From positions 1 through 36,357 of the forward strand of contig JAEWRW010000062.1 in NCBI GenBank assembly GCA_023398815.1: DNA of 36,357 nucleotides, read 5' to 3'. A model generated the notes under the pieces. The model was not told where the DNA came from, did no database searches, and saw only the letters and a list, made by a program, of their open reading frames with translations. Source of the DNA: Bacillota bacterium (GTDB lineage: Bacteria > Bacillota > Clostridia > Christensenellales > UMGS416). The translations under genes and the position numbers were made by a program. Positions 7,710 to 15,620 of the stretch are shown here, one piece after another (the first letter of the stretch is position 1; every line of letters begins with the position of its first letter).

Positions 7710-9078
7710 AAGTAAGCTGACCGCCGCGTTCCTCCTCAACACTCTGCTGGTGTTGCTGCTGGTGGCCGGGCTGGCCAATGTGCTGCTGGAACGGCAGTTT
7801 ACGGGCTATGTCGTAGCGAAGCAGCAGCGAACCATCGATCAGACGCTAAATCTTCTGACAGCCAACTACCACGCCTGGAACGGCGGGTGGGACACGGTGA
7901 CACTGGAGTCCATCGGCATGAGCGCACTGGAGCAGGGGCTCATCCTGCGGGTGGAGGACACCACCGGCCGCGCCGTGTGGGACGCCCAGCAGCACAACAG
8001 TGGCATGTGCGCTGCCCTGCTGCGCAACATGGCCCAGAACATGGCGGGCCGCTCCCCCAGCTTCCAGGGTGGGTACACCGAGCAGCGCTCCCCTCTTGCG
8101 GTGGGTGGACAAACGGTAGGCACCGCCGTGGTGGGGTACTATGGCCCCTACTATTTCAGTGACAGCGACGTGGCCTTCCTCGACACCCTCAACGCCTTGC
8201 TGGGTTGGGTGGCGCTGGCGGCCCTGCTGGGGTCGGCCGCCCTGGGCATTTGGATGGCGCGGCGCCTGTCCCGCCCCCTGCGCAAGGTTAGCGCTGTGGC
8301 CCAGCAGATTGCCGCCGGCCACCTCGACGTGCGGGTGCAGGAAGAACCTTCCACCACCCGGGAGACGGCAGAACTGACCGGGACAATCAACCGCCTGGCC
8401 GAGACGCTGGGCCAGCAGGAATCGTTGCGCCGCCGGCTGACCGCCGATGTGGCCCACGAGCTGCGCACGCCCCTGGCCACCGTGCAGAGCCACCTGGAAG
8501 CCATGATCGACGGCATCTGGCAGCCCGAACCGGCCCGACTGCGCAGCTGCCACGAGGAATTGCTGCGCCTCTCCACCCTGGTGGGTGATTTGGAGCGACT
8601 GACGCAAGTCGAGAGCGAGGGATTGACGCTCAAACTGATCCGCGTGGATCTCTCTGCCTTGCTGGGGCGATTGGCTGCCAACTTCGAGGGGGCGTTTCAG
8701 TCCGCCGGGGTGGAGCTGCACTTTACCCCGCGGGAGACATGGGTGACGGTCGACGAGGACAAGATGAGCCAGGTGTTTGTCAACCTCATCGCCAACGCCC
8801 TGAAGCACACGCCCGCCGGCGGTTCCGTCACGCTGGGGGCGGACGGAGAATCCACCGTCACCGTGCGGGACACCGGTTGCGGCATTGGGCCGGAGGACCT
8901 GCCCCACATCTTCGAGCGGTTCTACCGCACCGACCAATCCCGCAGCCGGGCCACCGGCGGCTCGGGCATCGGGCTCTCGATTGCTCGCTCCATTGTGGAG
9001 GCCCACCACGGAATCATCACGGTGGAGAGTGTGCCCGGCCAGGGTAGCGTCTTCCGCGTCACCCTGCCCCGCGACTAA
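7687..9078 (+). CDS. HAMP-containing sensor histidine kinase
   Basis: This 463-residue membrane kinase is the partner of the response regulator it overlaps by 23 nt. TM1 lies at about 12-33, an extracytoplasmic sensor region of about 130 residues follows, then TM2 at about 168-190, HAMP at 191-245, and a HisKA domain with His257 in DVAHELRTPL. The HATPase domain has the N-box (NLIANALKHTPAGG), G1 (DTGCGIG), F-box (FERFYR) and G2 (GGSGIGLSIA). The sensor loop has no recognisable metal-binding motif; it contains one Cys and several His. The start ATG has GGGAG 6 nt upstream; an earlier in-frame ATG would add 11 residues without a ribosome site. Confidence 0.92.
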   Translation: MTHTHSLRSKLTAAFLLNTLLVLLLVAGLANVLLERQFTGYVVAKQQRTIDQTLNLLTANYHAWNGGWDTVTLESIGMSALEQGLILRVEDTTGRAVWDAQQHNSGMCAALLRNMAQNMAGRSPSFQGGYTEQRSPLAVGGQTVGTAVVGYYGPYYFSDSDVAFLDTLNALLGWVALAALLGSAALGIWMARRLSRPLRKVSAVAQQIAAGHLDVRVQEEPSTTRETAELTGTINRLAETLGQQESLRRRLTADVAHELRTPLATVQSHLEAMIDGIWQPEPARLRSCHEELLRLSTLVGDLERLTQVESEGLTLKLIRVDLSALLGRLAANFEGAFQSAGVELHFTPRETWVTVDEDKMSQVFVNLIANALKHTPAGGSVTLGADGESTVTVRDTGCGIGPEDLPHIFERFYRTDQSRSRATGGSGIGLSIARSIVEAHHGIITVESVPGQGSVFRVTLPRD

Positions 9079-9096
9079 CATCGCTTTGCCCAATAT

Positions 9097-9126
9097 CGAG
9101 AACGCCGACAACAGTCGGCGTTCTCG
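9097..9126. terminator. Bidirectional hairpin between convergent genes
   Basis: A perfect 13-bp stem (CGAGAACGCCGAC with its complement) encloses the loop AACA, between the stops of the kinase (plus) and the GyrI-like gene (minus). U-tracts are weak on both sides. Confidence 0.6.
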
Positions 9127-9132
9127 CGCTAT

Positions 9133-9606
9133 TCAGCTTTTAGCGGCCACCGGTAGCCAGAACTCCACCGAGCCATCGGGCGGGTAGACCTCCAGCTCTG
9201 GCGCGGCGGCATGCACGAGGCCGGAAGCCGGCAGCCACTCCAGGAAGCAGTGCATCTCGGCCTGCACCAGGGCCTGGGGCAGCGGGCCCTCGTTGGCAAA
9301 CACCGCCCAGCGCGCCGCGGGCACCACGAAGCGCTCAAAGCCCGCGGGGCAGTCGCCGTCCCACTCAGCGGCGATGAAGAAGTGGAAGGCGCGGTTGGTG
9401 GGGTCGTCCTCCACCCGGGAGACACCGAACACCGCGCTGCCTGTGGCGGAGCCAACGCCGCCGAGCGCCTTGAGCTCGTCCAGCCACCCCTCCTGCCCGG
9501 CCCGCTGCCAGAACGCGCCGAACTGCTCATTGTCCTGCCCGCTGATCCACACGCTGCGTCCGACGACAGCAAACGCCGGGCGATCCTCCAAACGAACGGT
9601 CACCAT
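9133..9606 (-). CDS. GyrI-like/AraC effector-binding domain protein
   Basis: This 157-residue stand-alone effector-binding domain begins VRLEDRPAFAVVGRSVWISG, the usual first strand of GyrI-like/AraC effector-binding proteins, and includes the FGVSRVEDD...FHFFIAAE core and a closing EFWLPV strand. Such domains bind small hydrophobic or cationic molecules (SOUL/GyrI superfamily). There is no DNA-binding domain, so it is a sensor, sequestration or possibly hydrolase-type protein; the ligand is unknown. GGAGG stands 7 nt from the ATG. It is monocistronic by position. Confidence 0.8.
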   Translation of the reverse strand: MVTVRLEDRPAFAVVGRSVWISGQDNEQFGAFWQRAGQEGWLDELKALGGVGSATGSAVFGVSRVEDDPTNRAFHFFIAAEWDGDCPAGFERFVVPAARWAVFANEGPLPQALVQAEMHCFLEWLPASGLVHAAAPELEVYPPDGSVEFWLPVAAKS

Positions 9607-9755
9607 GGTGGTTCCTCCTCTCCCCGCCTGTTGGCGAAAGGAAACACAGGATAACGCTAATCCGATCTAATTGTCAAGCGGCGATTGGAATGCGCCAAAC
9701 CCACACGAGATCAACCGCCACCTCGGTTTGCGACGCTGCCGCCGGACGGGCAGCG

Positions 9756-9789
9756 GAAGCCCCGCTGACGAATCTATCAGCGGGGCTTC
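9756..9789 (-). terminator. Terminator-like hairpin of the nitroreductase gene
   Basis: A perfect 13-bp stem (GAAGCCCCGCTGA and complement) with an 8-nt loop lies 39 bp downstream of the nitroreductase stop on the minus strand. The U-tract is poor. Confidence 0.55.
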
Positions 9790-9827
9790 GTGTCATGTAT
9801 GGCAAACACCCTTACGGGCATCCAGCA

Positions 9828-10427
9828 TCAACCGAAGGTGAGCACCCTCTCCTCCAGCGGACGGAAGTCCTTGGGGCCGGGGTCGGCCAGGGGCTTGCCA
9901 AAGGGCATCTCGGCCAGCAGCTTCCAGCTATCCGGCAGGTTCCACTCCCGCCGCACGGCGTCGTCGATGAGCGGGTTGTAGTGCTGCAGCGACGCGCCCA
10001 GGCCCTCGGCCTCCAACCCCGTCCACACCGCGAACTCCAGCATGCCGTTCGATTGCAGCGACCAGATGGGGAAATTGTCCTTGTACAGGGCGAACTCCCG
10101 CTGCAATCCCTCCACAATGGCCTGATCCTCAAAGAACAGCACGGTGCCATAGCCGGCGGCAAAGCCCTTCAGCTTCTCCTCTGTGGCACCAAAGGCCGCG
10201 GCGGGCACCAAGGGCCGCAGGGCCTCCTTGGTGATGTCCCACAGGCGGTCGGATTGACCATCGAACAGCACCACCACCCGGGCGCTCTGGCTGTTGAAGG
10301 GCGACGGCACATGCTTGACGGCAAACTCGACGATCTCCTTCACCCGGGCTTCCTCTACGACCTTCTCACGACCCAAGGCATAGTGGGAACGGCGGTGTTC
10401 AATGACGTTGTAGAAATTCATGCTCAT
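9828..10427 (-). CDS. Nitroreductase family protein (YdgI/Frm2-like)
   Basis: This 199-residue FMN-dependent oxidoreductase belongs to the Frm2/HBN1/YdgI branch of nitroreductases. Visible landmarks are the N-terminal RRSHYALG (FMN phosphate contact), PSPFNSQSARVVVLF, the FAAGYGTVLFFED strand, the NGMLEFAVWTGLEAEGLGASLQHYNP block and the closing MPFGKP. Members reduce nitroaromatics or quinones with NAD(P)H; the physiological substrate is unknown. The ATG at 10427 is followed by a second ATG two codons later and the choice between them is not firm. It is expressed from a near-consensus promoter at 10459-10486. Confidence 0.88.
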   Translation of the reverse strand: MSMNFYNVIEHRRSHYALGREKVVEEARVKEIVEFAVKHVPSPFNSQSARVVVLFDGQSDRLWDITKEALRPLVPAAAFGATEEKLKGFAAGYGTVLFFEDQAIVEGLQREFALYKDNFPIWSLQSNGMLEFAVWTGLEAEGLGASLQHYNPLIDDAVRREWNLPDSWKLLAEMPFGKPLADPGPKDFRPLEERVLTFG

Positions 10428-10458
10428 AACTGAGCCCCCAATTCAATTTGATACAATT

Positions 10459-10486
10459 ATTATAACCCACTCTTTCCCGATGTCAA
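10459..10486 (-). promoter_or_regulatory. Near-consensus promoter of the nitroreductase gene
   Basis: On the minus strand perfect TTGACA and TATAAT hexamers are separated by 16 nt, ending 31 bp upstream of the ATG. It is the best consensus promoter in the window, implying strong constitutive expression. Confidence 0.85.
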
Positions 10487-10585
10487 TACTCGGAATTGGT
10501 TTTTGCTGTCTTTTTTTGTCAGCCACTTCACAACAGAGAGCACCACCCCCACCGCAGCCGGCATGCCCCTGCATGGGCACAAAAC

Positions 10586-10613
10586 ATCCCCGCAACACAG
10601 TGTGTGCGGGGAT
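10586..10613 (-). terminator. Rho-independent terminator at the end of the long sugar/fumarase operon
   Basis: The stem ATCCCCGCA/TGCGGGGAT with an inner CACA/TGTG extension is followed on the minus strand by GTTTTG. It lies 25 bp downstream of the alpha/beta hydrolase stop. Confidence 0.7.
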
Positions 10614-10637
10614 ATGGCGAACCATGCAGCGGTTTCG

Positions 10638-11552
10638 CTACAACGCGTCTTGGTAAAAATCCACGAGGTCGCCCATCACCTCGTCACGGTTGGTCTCCCC
10701 CAGCAGCACGTGGCGGGCCTGGGGGTACAGGATAAGCCGCACACACAGCCCCATCTGCTGGTACTGCCGCAGCAGGGCACGGCCGGCGTCGCCGAAGTTG
10801 CCCACCGGGTCGTCCCCACCGGACACCAGCAAAATGGGCAGGGCCCTGGGGATGCGCTCGACATGGGCGCCCCGCAGGGTGAAGAGCAGCATGCGGGCAA
10901 CCTGCTCATAGAAGGCGGCGGTGCAGGCATAGCCGCAGTCCGCGTCGGCGGCGTAGTCGTCGACCTCAGCCGGGTCGCGGCTCAGCCAGTCGAAGGGCGT
11001 GCGAGTGGGGCGAAAGGCCTTGTTGAACGCGCCGAATGTCATGGCGTGCAGCGGTGCCGAGGGTTTCTGCCGCCCCTGCAACGCACCCAGCACCCGTGCG
11101 ATGGCCGGGGCCACCGCACGGCGCACCGGCAAGTCCACCGTGACGCCGCACAGGGCCACCGCACCCAGCTCACTGCCGAAGGTTTCCATGGCCGCGCAGG
11201 CAAACATGGAGCCCATTGAGTGGCCGAAGAGCGCCACCGGCCGGCCGGGGTATTGCTCCCCGGCCCAGCGGCACAGGTCGTGCACATCCTCCACCACCGC
11301 GCGCCAGCCGCCGGGGCCAAAGTCACCGCGCAGACCTCCCTGCCCCATGCGTCCGTGGCCTCGCAAATCGAGGGCCGCCGCAGCGAAGCCTGCGTCGTTC
11401 AGCCGACGGGCAAAGGCACCGTAGCGCAGGGCATGCTCTGCCATGCCGTGCACCAGCACCACCACCGCCCGCGGTTCCTCCACCGGCCAGTGGTAGCACT
11501 GCAGCTCCACCCCATCGTTTGCCTTCCGTACAAAGCGCTCACAGTCTTCCAT
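10638..11552 (-). CDS. Alpha/beta hydrolase, lysophospholipase/monoacylglycerol lipase-like
   Basis: This 304-residue serine hydrolase has the oxyanion-hole motif VLVHGMAEH (35-40), the nucleophile elbow GHSMGS (Ser112), acidic Asp248 (LLVSGGDDPV) and catalytic His281 (YPQARHVLLGE). This layout is typical of the hydrolase_4/monoglyceride lipase family, which cleaves monoacylglycerols or lysophospholipids. No signal peptide is seen, so it is cytoplasmic. GGGAGGGACCGAC precedes the ATG. The gap to the GNAT gene upstream is 40 bp with no terminator, so it is probably the last gene of the operon starting at 17585. Confidence 0.88.
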   Translation of the reverse strand: MEDCERFVRKANDGVELQCYHWPVEEPRAVVVLVHGMAEHALRYGAFARRLNDAGFAAAALDLRGHGRMGQGGLRGDFGPGGWRAVVEDVHDLCRWAGEQYPGRPVALFGHSMGSMFACAAMETFGSELGAVALCGVTVDLPVRRAVAPAIARVLGALQGRQKPSAPLHAMTFGAFNKAFRPTRTPFDWLSRDPAEVDDYAADADCGYACTAAFYEQVARMLLFTLRGAHVERIPRALPILLVSGGDDPVGNFGDAGRALLRQYQQMGLCVRLILYPQARHVLLGETNRDEVMGDLVDFYQDAL

Positions 11553-11592
11553 GTCGGTCCCTCCCGTCGGTTGGTCCCTCTATGTTTTTATG

Positions 11593-12102
11593 TTACAGCT
11601 GCTTTTCCATGACGAGGAACGTGAAAGTGCGGGGTGGAAAGTGGCAGGTACCCCGCACCACATAGCCCCTGTTTTGGTAGAGTGCCAGCGCCGGGCCGTT
11701 GTCCTCGCAGGTATCGAGCCGCATGGCCCGGCAGCCTGCCGCGCGCGCCAGGCCCTCGGCAAAGTCCATGAGTGCCGACGACAACCCCCGCCGCTGGAAG
11801 GCCGGGTGGATGGCCAGCCGGTGCACCACCCGGATGGGTTCGCCAAAGGCAAAGGGAATGGGCTGGTAGGCCGGCTCCTGGTTGCCGTCCACGGTGACAA
11901 GCCCGGCCAGCTCGCCATCCAGCCAGGCCCCAAAGGCCGTGCTCGCCGCAATGTCCCGCTCGAGCGTCCCGCGGTTGGGGTAGGTGTCGTTCCACTGGAA
12001 GTGCCCTTCGGCGCGCATGGCGGCCACCGTGGCGGTGTACAACGCCATGGCGGTCTCAGCGTCGCCTCGCCCCAGCGGGCAGATGTCAGCCTCCGCCCTC
12101 AT
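11593..12102 (-). CDS. GNAT family N-acetyltransferase
   Basis: This 169-residue GCN5-related acetyltransferase has motif A RLAIHPAFQRRGLSSALMDFAEG (acetyl-CoA pyrophosphate loop RRGLSS) and motif B RLDTCEDNGPALALYQNRGYVVRG. The N-terminal half (ETAMALYTATVAAMRAEGHFQW) fits the acceptor site of small-molecule acetylases. The substrate is unknown. The ATG overlaps the TGA of the fumarase beta gene in an ATGA, so translation is coupled. Confidence 0.85.
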   Translation of the reverse strand: MRAEADICPLGRGDAETAMALYTATVAAMRAEGHFQWNDTYPNRGTLERDIAASTAFGAWLDGELAGLVTVDGNQEPAYQPIPFAFGEPIRVVHRLAIHPAFQRRGLSSALMDFAEGLARAAGCRAMRLDTCEDNGPALALYQNRGYVVRGTCHFPPRTFTFLVMEKQL

Positions 12103-12650
12103 TGGCCCTGAAAGGCCGCCGGACCGGTCTCATAAAGGTCGTCGCCCCGGCAGTCGATGGCCGCAACCAGCGGCATGTCCTCCACCGTGAGCTCCCGCAC
12201 GGCTTCGGTGCCCAGGTCCTCAAAGGCAAGCACACGAGCCGACCGCACGCACCGGGCGATGAGCGCACCGGCCCCGCCGGTGGCGCCCAGGTACAGCCCG
12301 CCGTGGCGCACGATAGCGGCTTTCACCTCGGCGGAGCGCTGGCCCTTGCCAATCATCACCCGCTGGCCCAAGCCAATGAGCCGCGGCGCATAACGATCCA
12401 TGCGGCTGGATGTGGTGGGCCCGCAGGAGCCGATAGGCAGGCCATCGGGCGCGGGGCAGGGCCCGGCGTAGTACACGATGGTGTCGGTAAGATCGTAAGG
12501 CAATGGCTCACCGCTATCCAACAGGGCAATGAGCCGCTTGTGGGCGGCGTCCCGGGCGGTGAGGATGGTACCGGTGAGGTACACCGTGTCACCGGCGTGG
12601 ATGGCCGCAATGGCCTCGTCGGTCAGGGGCGTATGCAGGTGATGGATCAT
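12099..12650 (-). CDS. Fumarate hydratase, class I, beta subunit (C-terminal-type domain)
   Basis: This 183-residue protein is the beta (swivel) half of a two-subunit class I fumarase/L(+)-tartrate dehydratase, interconverting fumarate and malate with the alpha subunit. Motifs include AGDTVYLTGTILTARDAAHKR, VYYAGPCPAP, the conserved SCGPTTSSRMD and MIGKGQRS, and GATGGAGAL. It starts 1 nt after the alpha stop with GGGGAGGTGTGAG as ribosome site. The sequence cannot distinguish fumarate from tartrate or a related dicarboxylate as substrate; the sugar-derivative genes around it make an unusual substrate conceivable. Confidence 0.92.
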   Translation of the reverse strand: MIHHLHTPLTDEAIAAIHAGDTVYLTGTILTARDAAHKRLIALLDSGEPLPYDLTDTIVYYAGPCPAPDGLPIGSCGPTTSSRMDRYAPRLIGLGQRVMIGKGQRSAEVKAAIVRHGGLYLGATGGAGALIARCVRSARVLAFEDLGTEAVRELTVEDMPLVAAIDCRGDDLYETGPAAFQGQ

Positions 12651-12651
12651 C

Positions 12652-13494
12652 TCACACCTCCCCCGCCGCGTGGCGGGCGCAATGGCACTGCATGTTGACG
12701 GCCACCGGAAGGCCGGCAATGTGGGTGTGGGCGGCGGCGATGTGCACGGCAAGGGCCGTGACCCGCCCGCCCAGGCCCATGGGGCCGATGCCCAGTGCGT
12801 TGACCCGCGCCAGCAGCTCCCGCTCCAGCGCGGCCAGGTCCTCCTCCGGCGAGGGCTGCCCCAGCGGCCGCAGCAGCGACCGCTTGGCAAGCTCGGCGCA
12901 GCCCTCGAAGGTACCGCCGATGCCCACGCCCACCACGACCGGCGGGCAGGGGTTCCCGCCAGCCAGCCGCACCGTCTCCACCACGAAGTCCTTGACGCCC
13001 TCGATGCCCGCCGAGGGCGTCAGCATGGCAAGGCGGCTCATATTCTCACTGCCGAAGCCCTTGGGGGCCACGGTGATGGCAATGCGGTTGCCCGCCGTAA
13101 GGCGCGTGTGCAGCACCGCCGGGGTGTTGTCGCCGGTGTTCACCCGCGCAAGGGGTGTGAGCACCGACGCACGGAAATGTCCATCGCGGTAGGCGCGGCG
13201 CACGCCGGCGTTCACGGCGTCGCCCAGCAGGCCATCCACAATGTGGGCGTCCTGCCCCACATCCACAAACACCACGGCCATGCCGGTGTCCTGGCACAGG
13301 GGCAGGTTGAGATCCGCCGCGGCGGTCACGTTCTCCACCAGCTGGCGCAGCATCTCCCGCCCGTGGGGGGACTGCTCCTCCCCCGCCGCACGGCGCAGCG
13401 CCGCGGCCGACGGTTCCTCCAGCCGCCGCCCTGCCTCCAGGCACAGGTCATAGACCTTCTCCTCAATGGCCCGGGCCGAGACTTCCCTCAGCAT
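12652..13494 (-). CDS. Fumarate hydratase, class I, alpha subunit
   Basis: This 280-residue catalytic subunit is an oxygen-sensitive 4Fe-4S hydro-lyase. Candidate cluster ligands are Cys67 (LCQDTG), Cys199 (GGTFEGCAELAKR) and Cys270/Cys272 (NMQCHCARH). Other family marks are PKGFGSENMSRL and the GIGPMGLGGRVTALAVH block. Split alpha/beta fumarases are usual in anaerobic Clostridia and archaea. The ATG overlaps the stop of the preceding dehydrogenase by 7 nt. Confidence 0.93.
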   Translation of the reverse strand: MLREVSARAIEEKVYDLCLEAGRRLEEPSAAALRRAAGEEQSPHGREMLRQLVENVTAAADLNLPLCQDTGMAVVFVDVGQDAHIVDGLLGDAVNAGVRRAYRDGHFRASVLTPLARVNTGDNTPAVLHTRLTAGNRIAITVAPKGFGSENMSRLAMLTPSAGIEGVKDFVVETVRLAGGNPCPPVVVGVGIGGTFEGCAELAKRSLLRPLGQPSPEEDLAALERELLARVNALGIGPMGLGGRVTALAVHIAAAHTHIAGLPVAVNMQCHCARHAAGEV

Positions 13495-14519
13495 GGGCGT
13501 TCACCCCCAGCCAGCAACACTTCCCGCCCCGTGCGGGACGATTCGTACAGCCCAAACACCAGCTTGACGGCCTCGATGCCCTGCCGCCCGTCGATGGCGA
13601 AGGGCAGGCCCTCCTGTGCGCAGCGGTAGAAATCCTCCACCTGGGCACGGTGGCCGCTGCCCCAGTAGCCCCGGCTGCCGATGGGTGCGTTGTGGGGGGT
13701 GCACAGCGCCTCAAAGCCGTTGTCCACGCGGTAGAGCTCGTCACCCCGCAGCAAAAGCTTGCCATTGTCCAGCACGGCCTCCACCTCCACCGGGGCGTCA
13801 ACGCCATAACCCACGGTGGCGTAGAACACCGCCGTGGCCCCGCTGGCCAGCCTCATGCGCAGGTGGGCACTGTCCTCCACCTCAATGACCCCGGCGAGCG
13901 CGTCGGTGCTGACCGCGCCCTTGACCGAAACGGCACCGCCGCCCAGCCACTGCACCAGATCCAGGGTGTGGATGGCCTGGTTGATCATCACGCCGCCACA
14001 CTCCAGCGCCTGTTTGCCGTGCCAGTCGTCGCTGTAATAGTCCTCGCCCCGCCGCCAGGTCACCATGCCCCGCAGGCACCGGAGCGTGCCATATTTGCCG
14101 CCGTCAATGAGTTCCTTCAGCATCCGGCTGGCCGCGTTGTAGCGGTTCTGGAACACCACGCACAGGTGCCCGCCGCCCTGCCGTTCGTCCTCGGCAATCA
14201 TGGCCTGGGCGTCGGCCACCAAGGTCGCCATGGGCTTCTCCACCAGCACATACTTGCCCAACCGCAGGGCTTCCAGCGCCATCTCGGCGTGCAGGTAGTG
14301 GGGCGTGCAGATATGCACGGCGTCCACGTTGGCCTCCCGCAGCATCTGGCGGTAGTCGGTGTACCAGTCGCAGTGGTTCTCCTCGCCGGAAAGGCGCGCC
14401 CGTTCGGGCTTGACATCACACACCGCGGCGATGCGAACCCGTTGGAGCTCGGCCAGCACGGCGGTGTGTACCTGGTGGATGTTGCCGCAACCAATGACGG
14501 CGACGTTGAGTGTTTTCAT
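13488..14519 (-). CDS. Gfo/Idh/MocA family oxidoreductase (first of two)
   Basis: This 343-residue NAD(P)-dependent sugar or cyclitol dehydrogenase has an N-terminal Rossmann fold NVAVIGCGNIHQVH, the signature VLVEKPMATLVADAQ with the conserved EKP, and a C-terminal alpha/beta dimerisation domain with GGVMINQAIHTLDLVQWLGG. The ATG carries a clean AGGAGG; the frame extends far upstream but that overlaps the previous gene and lacks conserved sequence. The substrate is unknown. A second member at 15621-16682 shares the fold but is clearly diverged (EKPIDV), so they may catalyse successive or opposite oxidation steps. Confidence 0.9.
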   Translation of the reverse strand: MKTLNVAVIGCGNIHQVHTAVLAELQRVRIAAVCDVKPERARLSGEENHCDWYTDYRQMLREANVDAVHICTPHYLHAEMALEALRLGKYVLVEKPMATLVADAQAMIAEDERQGGGHLCVVFQNRYNAASRMLKELIDGGKYGTLRCLRGMVTWRRGEDYYSDDWHGKQALECGGVMINQAIHTLDLVQWLGGGAVSVKGAVSTDALAGVIEVEDSAHLRMRLASGATAVFYATVGYGVDAPVEVEAVLDNGKLLLRGDELYRVDNGFEALCTPHNAPIGSRGYWGSGHRAQVEDFYRCAQEGLPFAIDGRQGIEAVKLVFGLYESSRTGREVLLAGGERPC

Positions 14520-14545
14520 GCTTCCTCCTGTGGCGGGCATCCCCG

Positions 14546-15616
14546 CTATTGGCGTTCTGCCAGCTCGCTCTGGGCGAAATCCAGCAGCGCGGTCATATCC
14601 TGCAGAGCCTCCCCGTCCAACCCGTTCCACACGAGCCACGGGAACAGCGGGCAGAGATTGTGCTGCTGCCCACCGTGTTGCACCGGGAAGGTCAGCAACT
14701 GCCGCTTTTCTCGGTTGGTCTGTATGCAGTAGCCACAGCCATCGCACCGCTTGGTGCGCAGCAGCGAAAGCGCCTGCAGGCGCTCCTCCATGCGGTCAAA
14801 CCCATACAGCAACTCTCGGAAGCGCGGCACCTTCATCTCGAACTTTAGCGGATGCAGCTTGCGGTGGTCAAACCAGACGGATAAGGTCTGCTCGTCCTTG
14901 CGGTTAAGACTGCGCCGCCAGCGCAACATCAGGCCAGGCTGGCCCGGCATGTCCTCACGGGTATACCCCTGTGCCAGAAGGTAAGCGGTCAGCGCGTCAA
15001 AGAGCTCCGGCTGGTCGCAAAGCCGGCGGTAGACCGCAGCGGCATAGTCGTACTCCCGGTCAAAGAGACAGCGGGAAAACACCAGCACCGGGTCAGTACC
15101 GGTCTCGCGCACCATGGCGCAGAGCATCTTCCATGCCGGGAACATGGCCGGGTACCCCGGGGCGGCAAACACCGTGCCTTCCCCGGTTTTCCGGTGGGTC
15201 ACTCCCACCGCCGCCAGCGCGGCCGAATGCTTGCCGCCCAAGCGCAGTGCCCCCCTGGGCAGGAAGAACCCCTCTGGGTGGAGTTCAGCCACCTGGCCCA
15301 AGTCGCTCATAAACCCGAAGAACCCGTCGATGGTCTTGCGTATCGCCTGCATCGAGCGGGACAAGGCGGGCTTCCTGTTGTTGAGCTCCCACTCCCCGAA
15401 GCAATCATCCGGCTCCTCGGGCAGGCCGAGCGCGGCAGGCTCCCGCCAGGCGTGCAGATACGCGCCGGCTACAAAGTTGTAGAACTGACGCTGGCTTTCC
15501 TCGTCGGCCGGCCCACCGGGGGCCGGGTGAAAGAGCGGCAACGTGCCCATGTAGGAGGCAAGCATCCGCTGGGCCAGGTTGTCAAACCCCGGACGGTAGG
15601 AAACGGGAATCTCCAT
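14546..15616 (-). CDS. Unrecognised protein with C-terminal Cys motif, embedded in sugar operon
   Basis: I do not recognise this 356-residue soluble protein. It has no signal peptide or membrane segment. It is rich in Trp, Phe and Arg, with an N-terminal region (GFDNLAQRMLASYMGTLPLFHPAPGG), a mid region with Gly-rich turns (GGKHSAALAAVGVTHRKTGEGT), and a C-terminal metal-binding-like signature Cys291-x2-Cys294-x2-Cys297 with a further Cys322. That could hold zinc or an Fe-S cluster. It sits 4 nt behind one Gfo/Idh gene and 26 nt before another, so it is almost certainly co-expressed with them. A substrate-processing or redox-partner role would be a guess. Confidence 0.75.
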   Translation of the reverse strand: MEIPVSYRPGFDNLAQRMLASYMGTLPLFHPAPGGPADEESQRQFYNFVAGAYLHAWREPAALGLPEEPDDCFGEWELNNRKPALSRSMQAIRKTIDGFFGFMSDLGQVAELHPEGFFLPRGALRLGGKHSAALAAVGVTHRKTGEGTVFAAPGYPAMFPAWKMLCAMVRETGTDPVLVFSRCLFDREYDYAAAVYRRLCDQPELFDALTAYLLAQGYTREDMPGQPGLMLRWRRSLNRKDEQTLSVWFDHRKLHPLKFEMKVPRFRELLYGFDRMEERLQALSLLRTKRCDGCGYCIQTNREKRQLLTFPVQHGGQQHNLCPLFPWLVWNGLDGEALQDMTALLDFAQSELAERQ

Positions 15617-15620
15617 TTCC

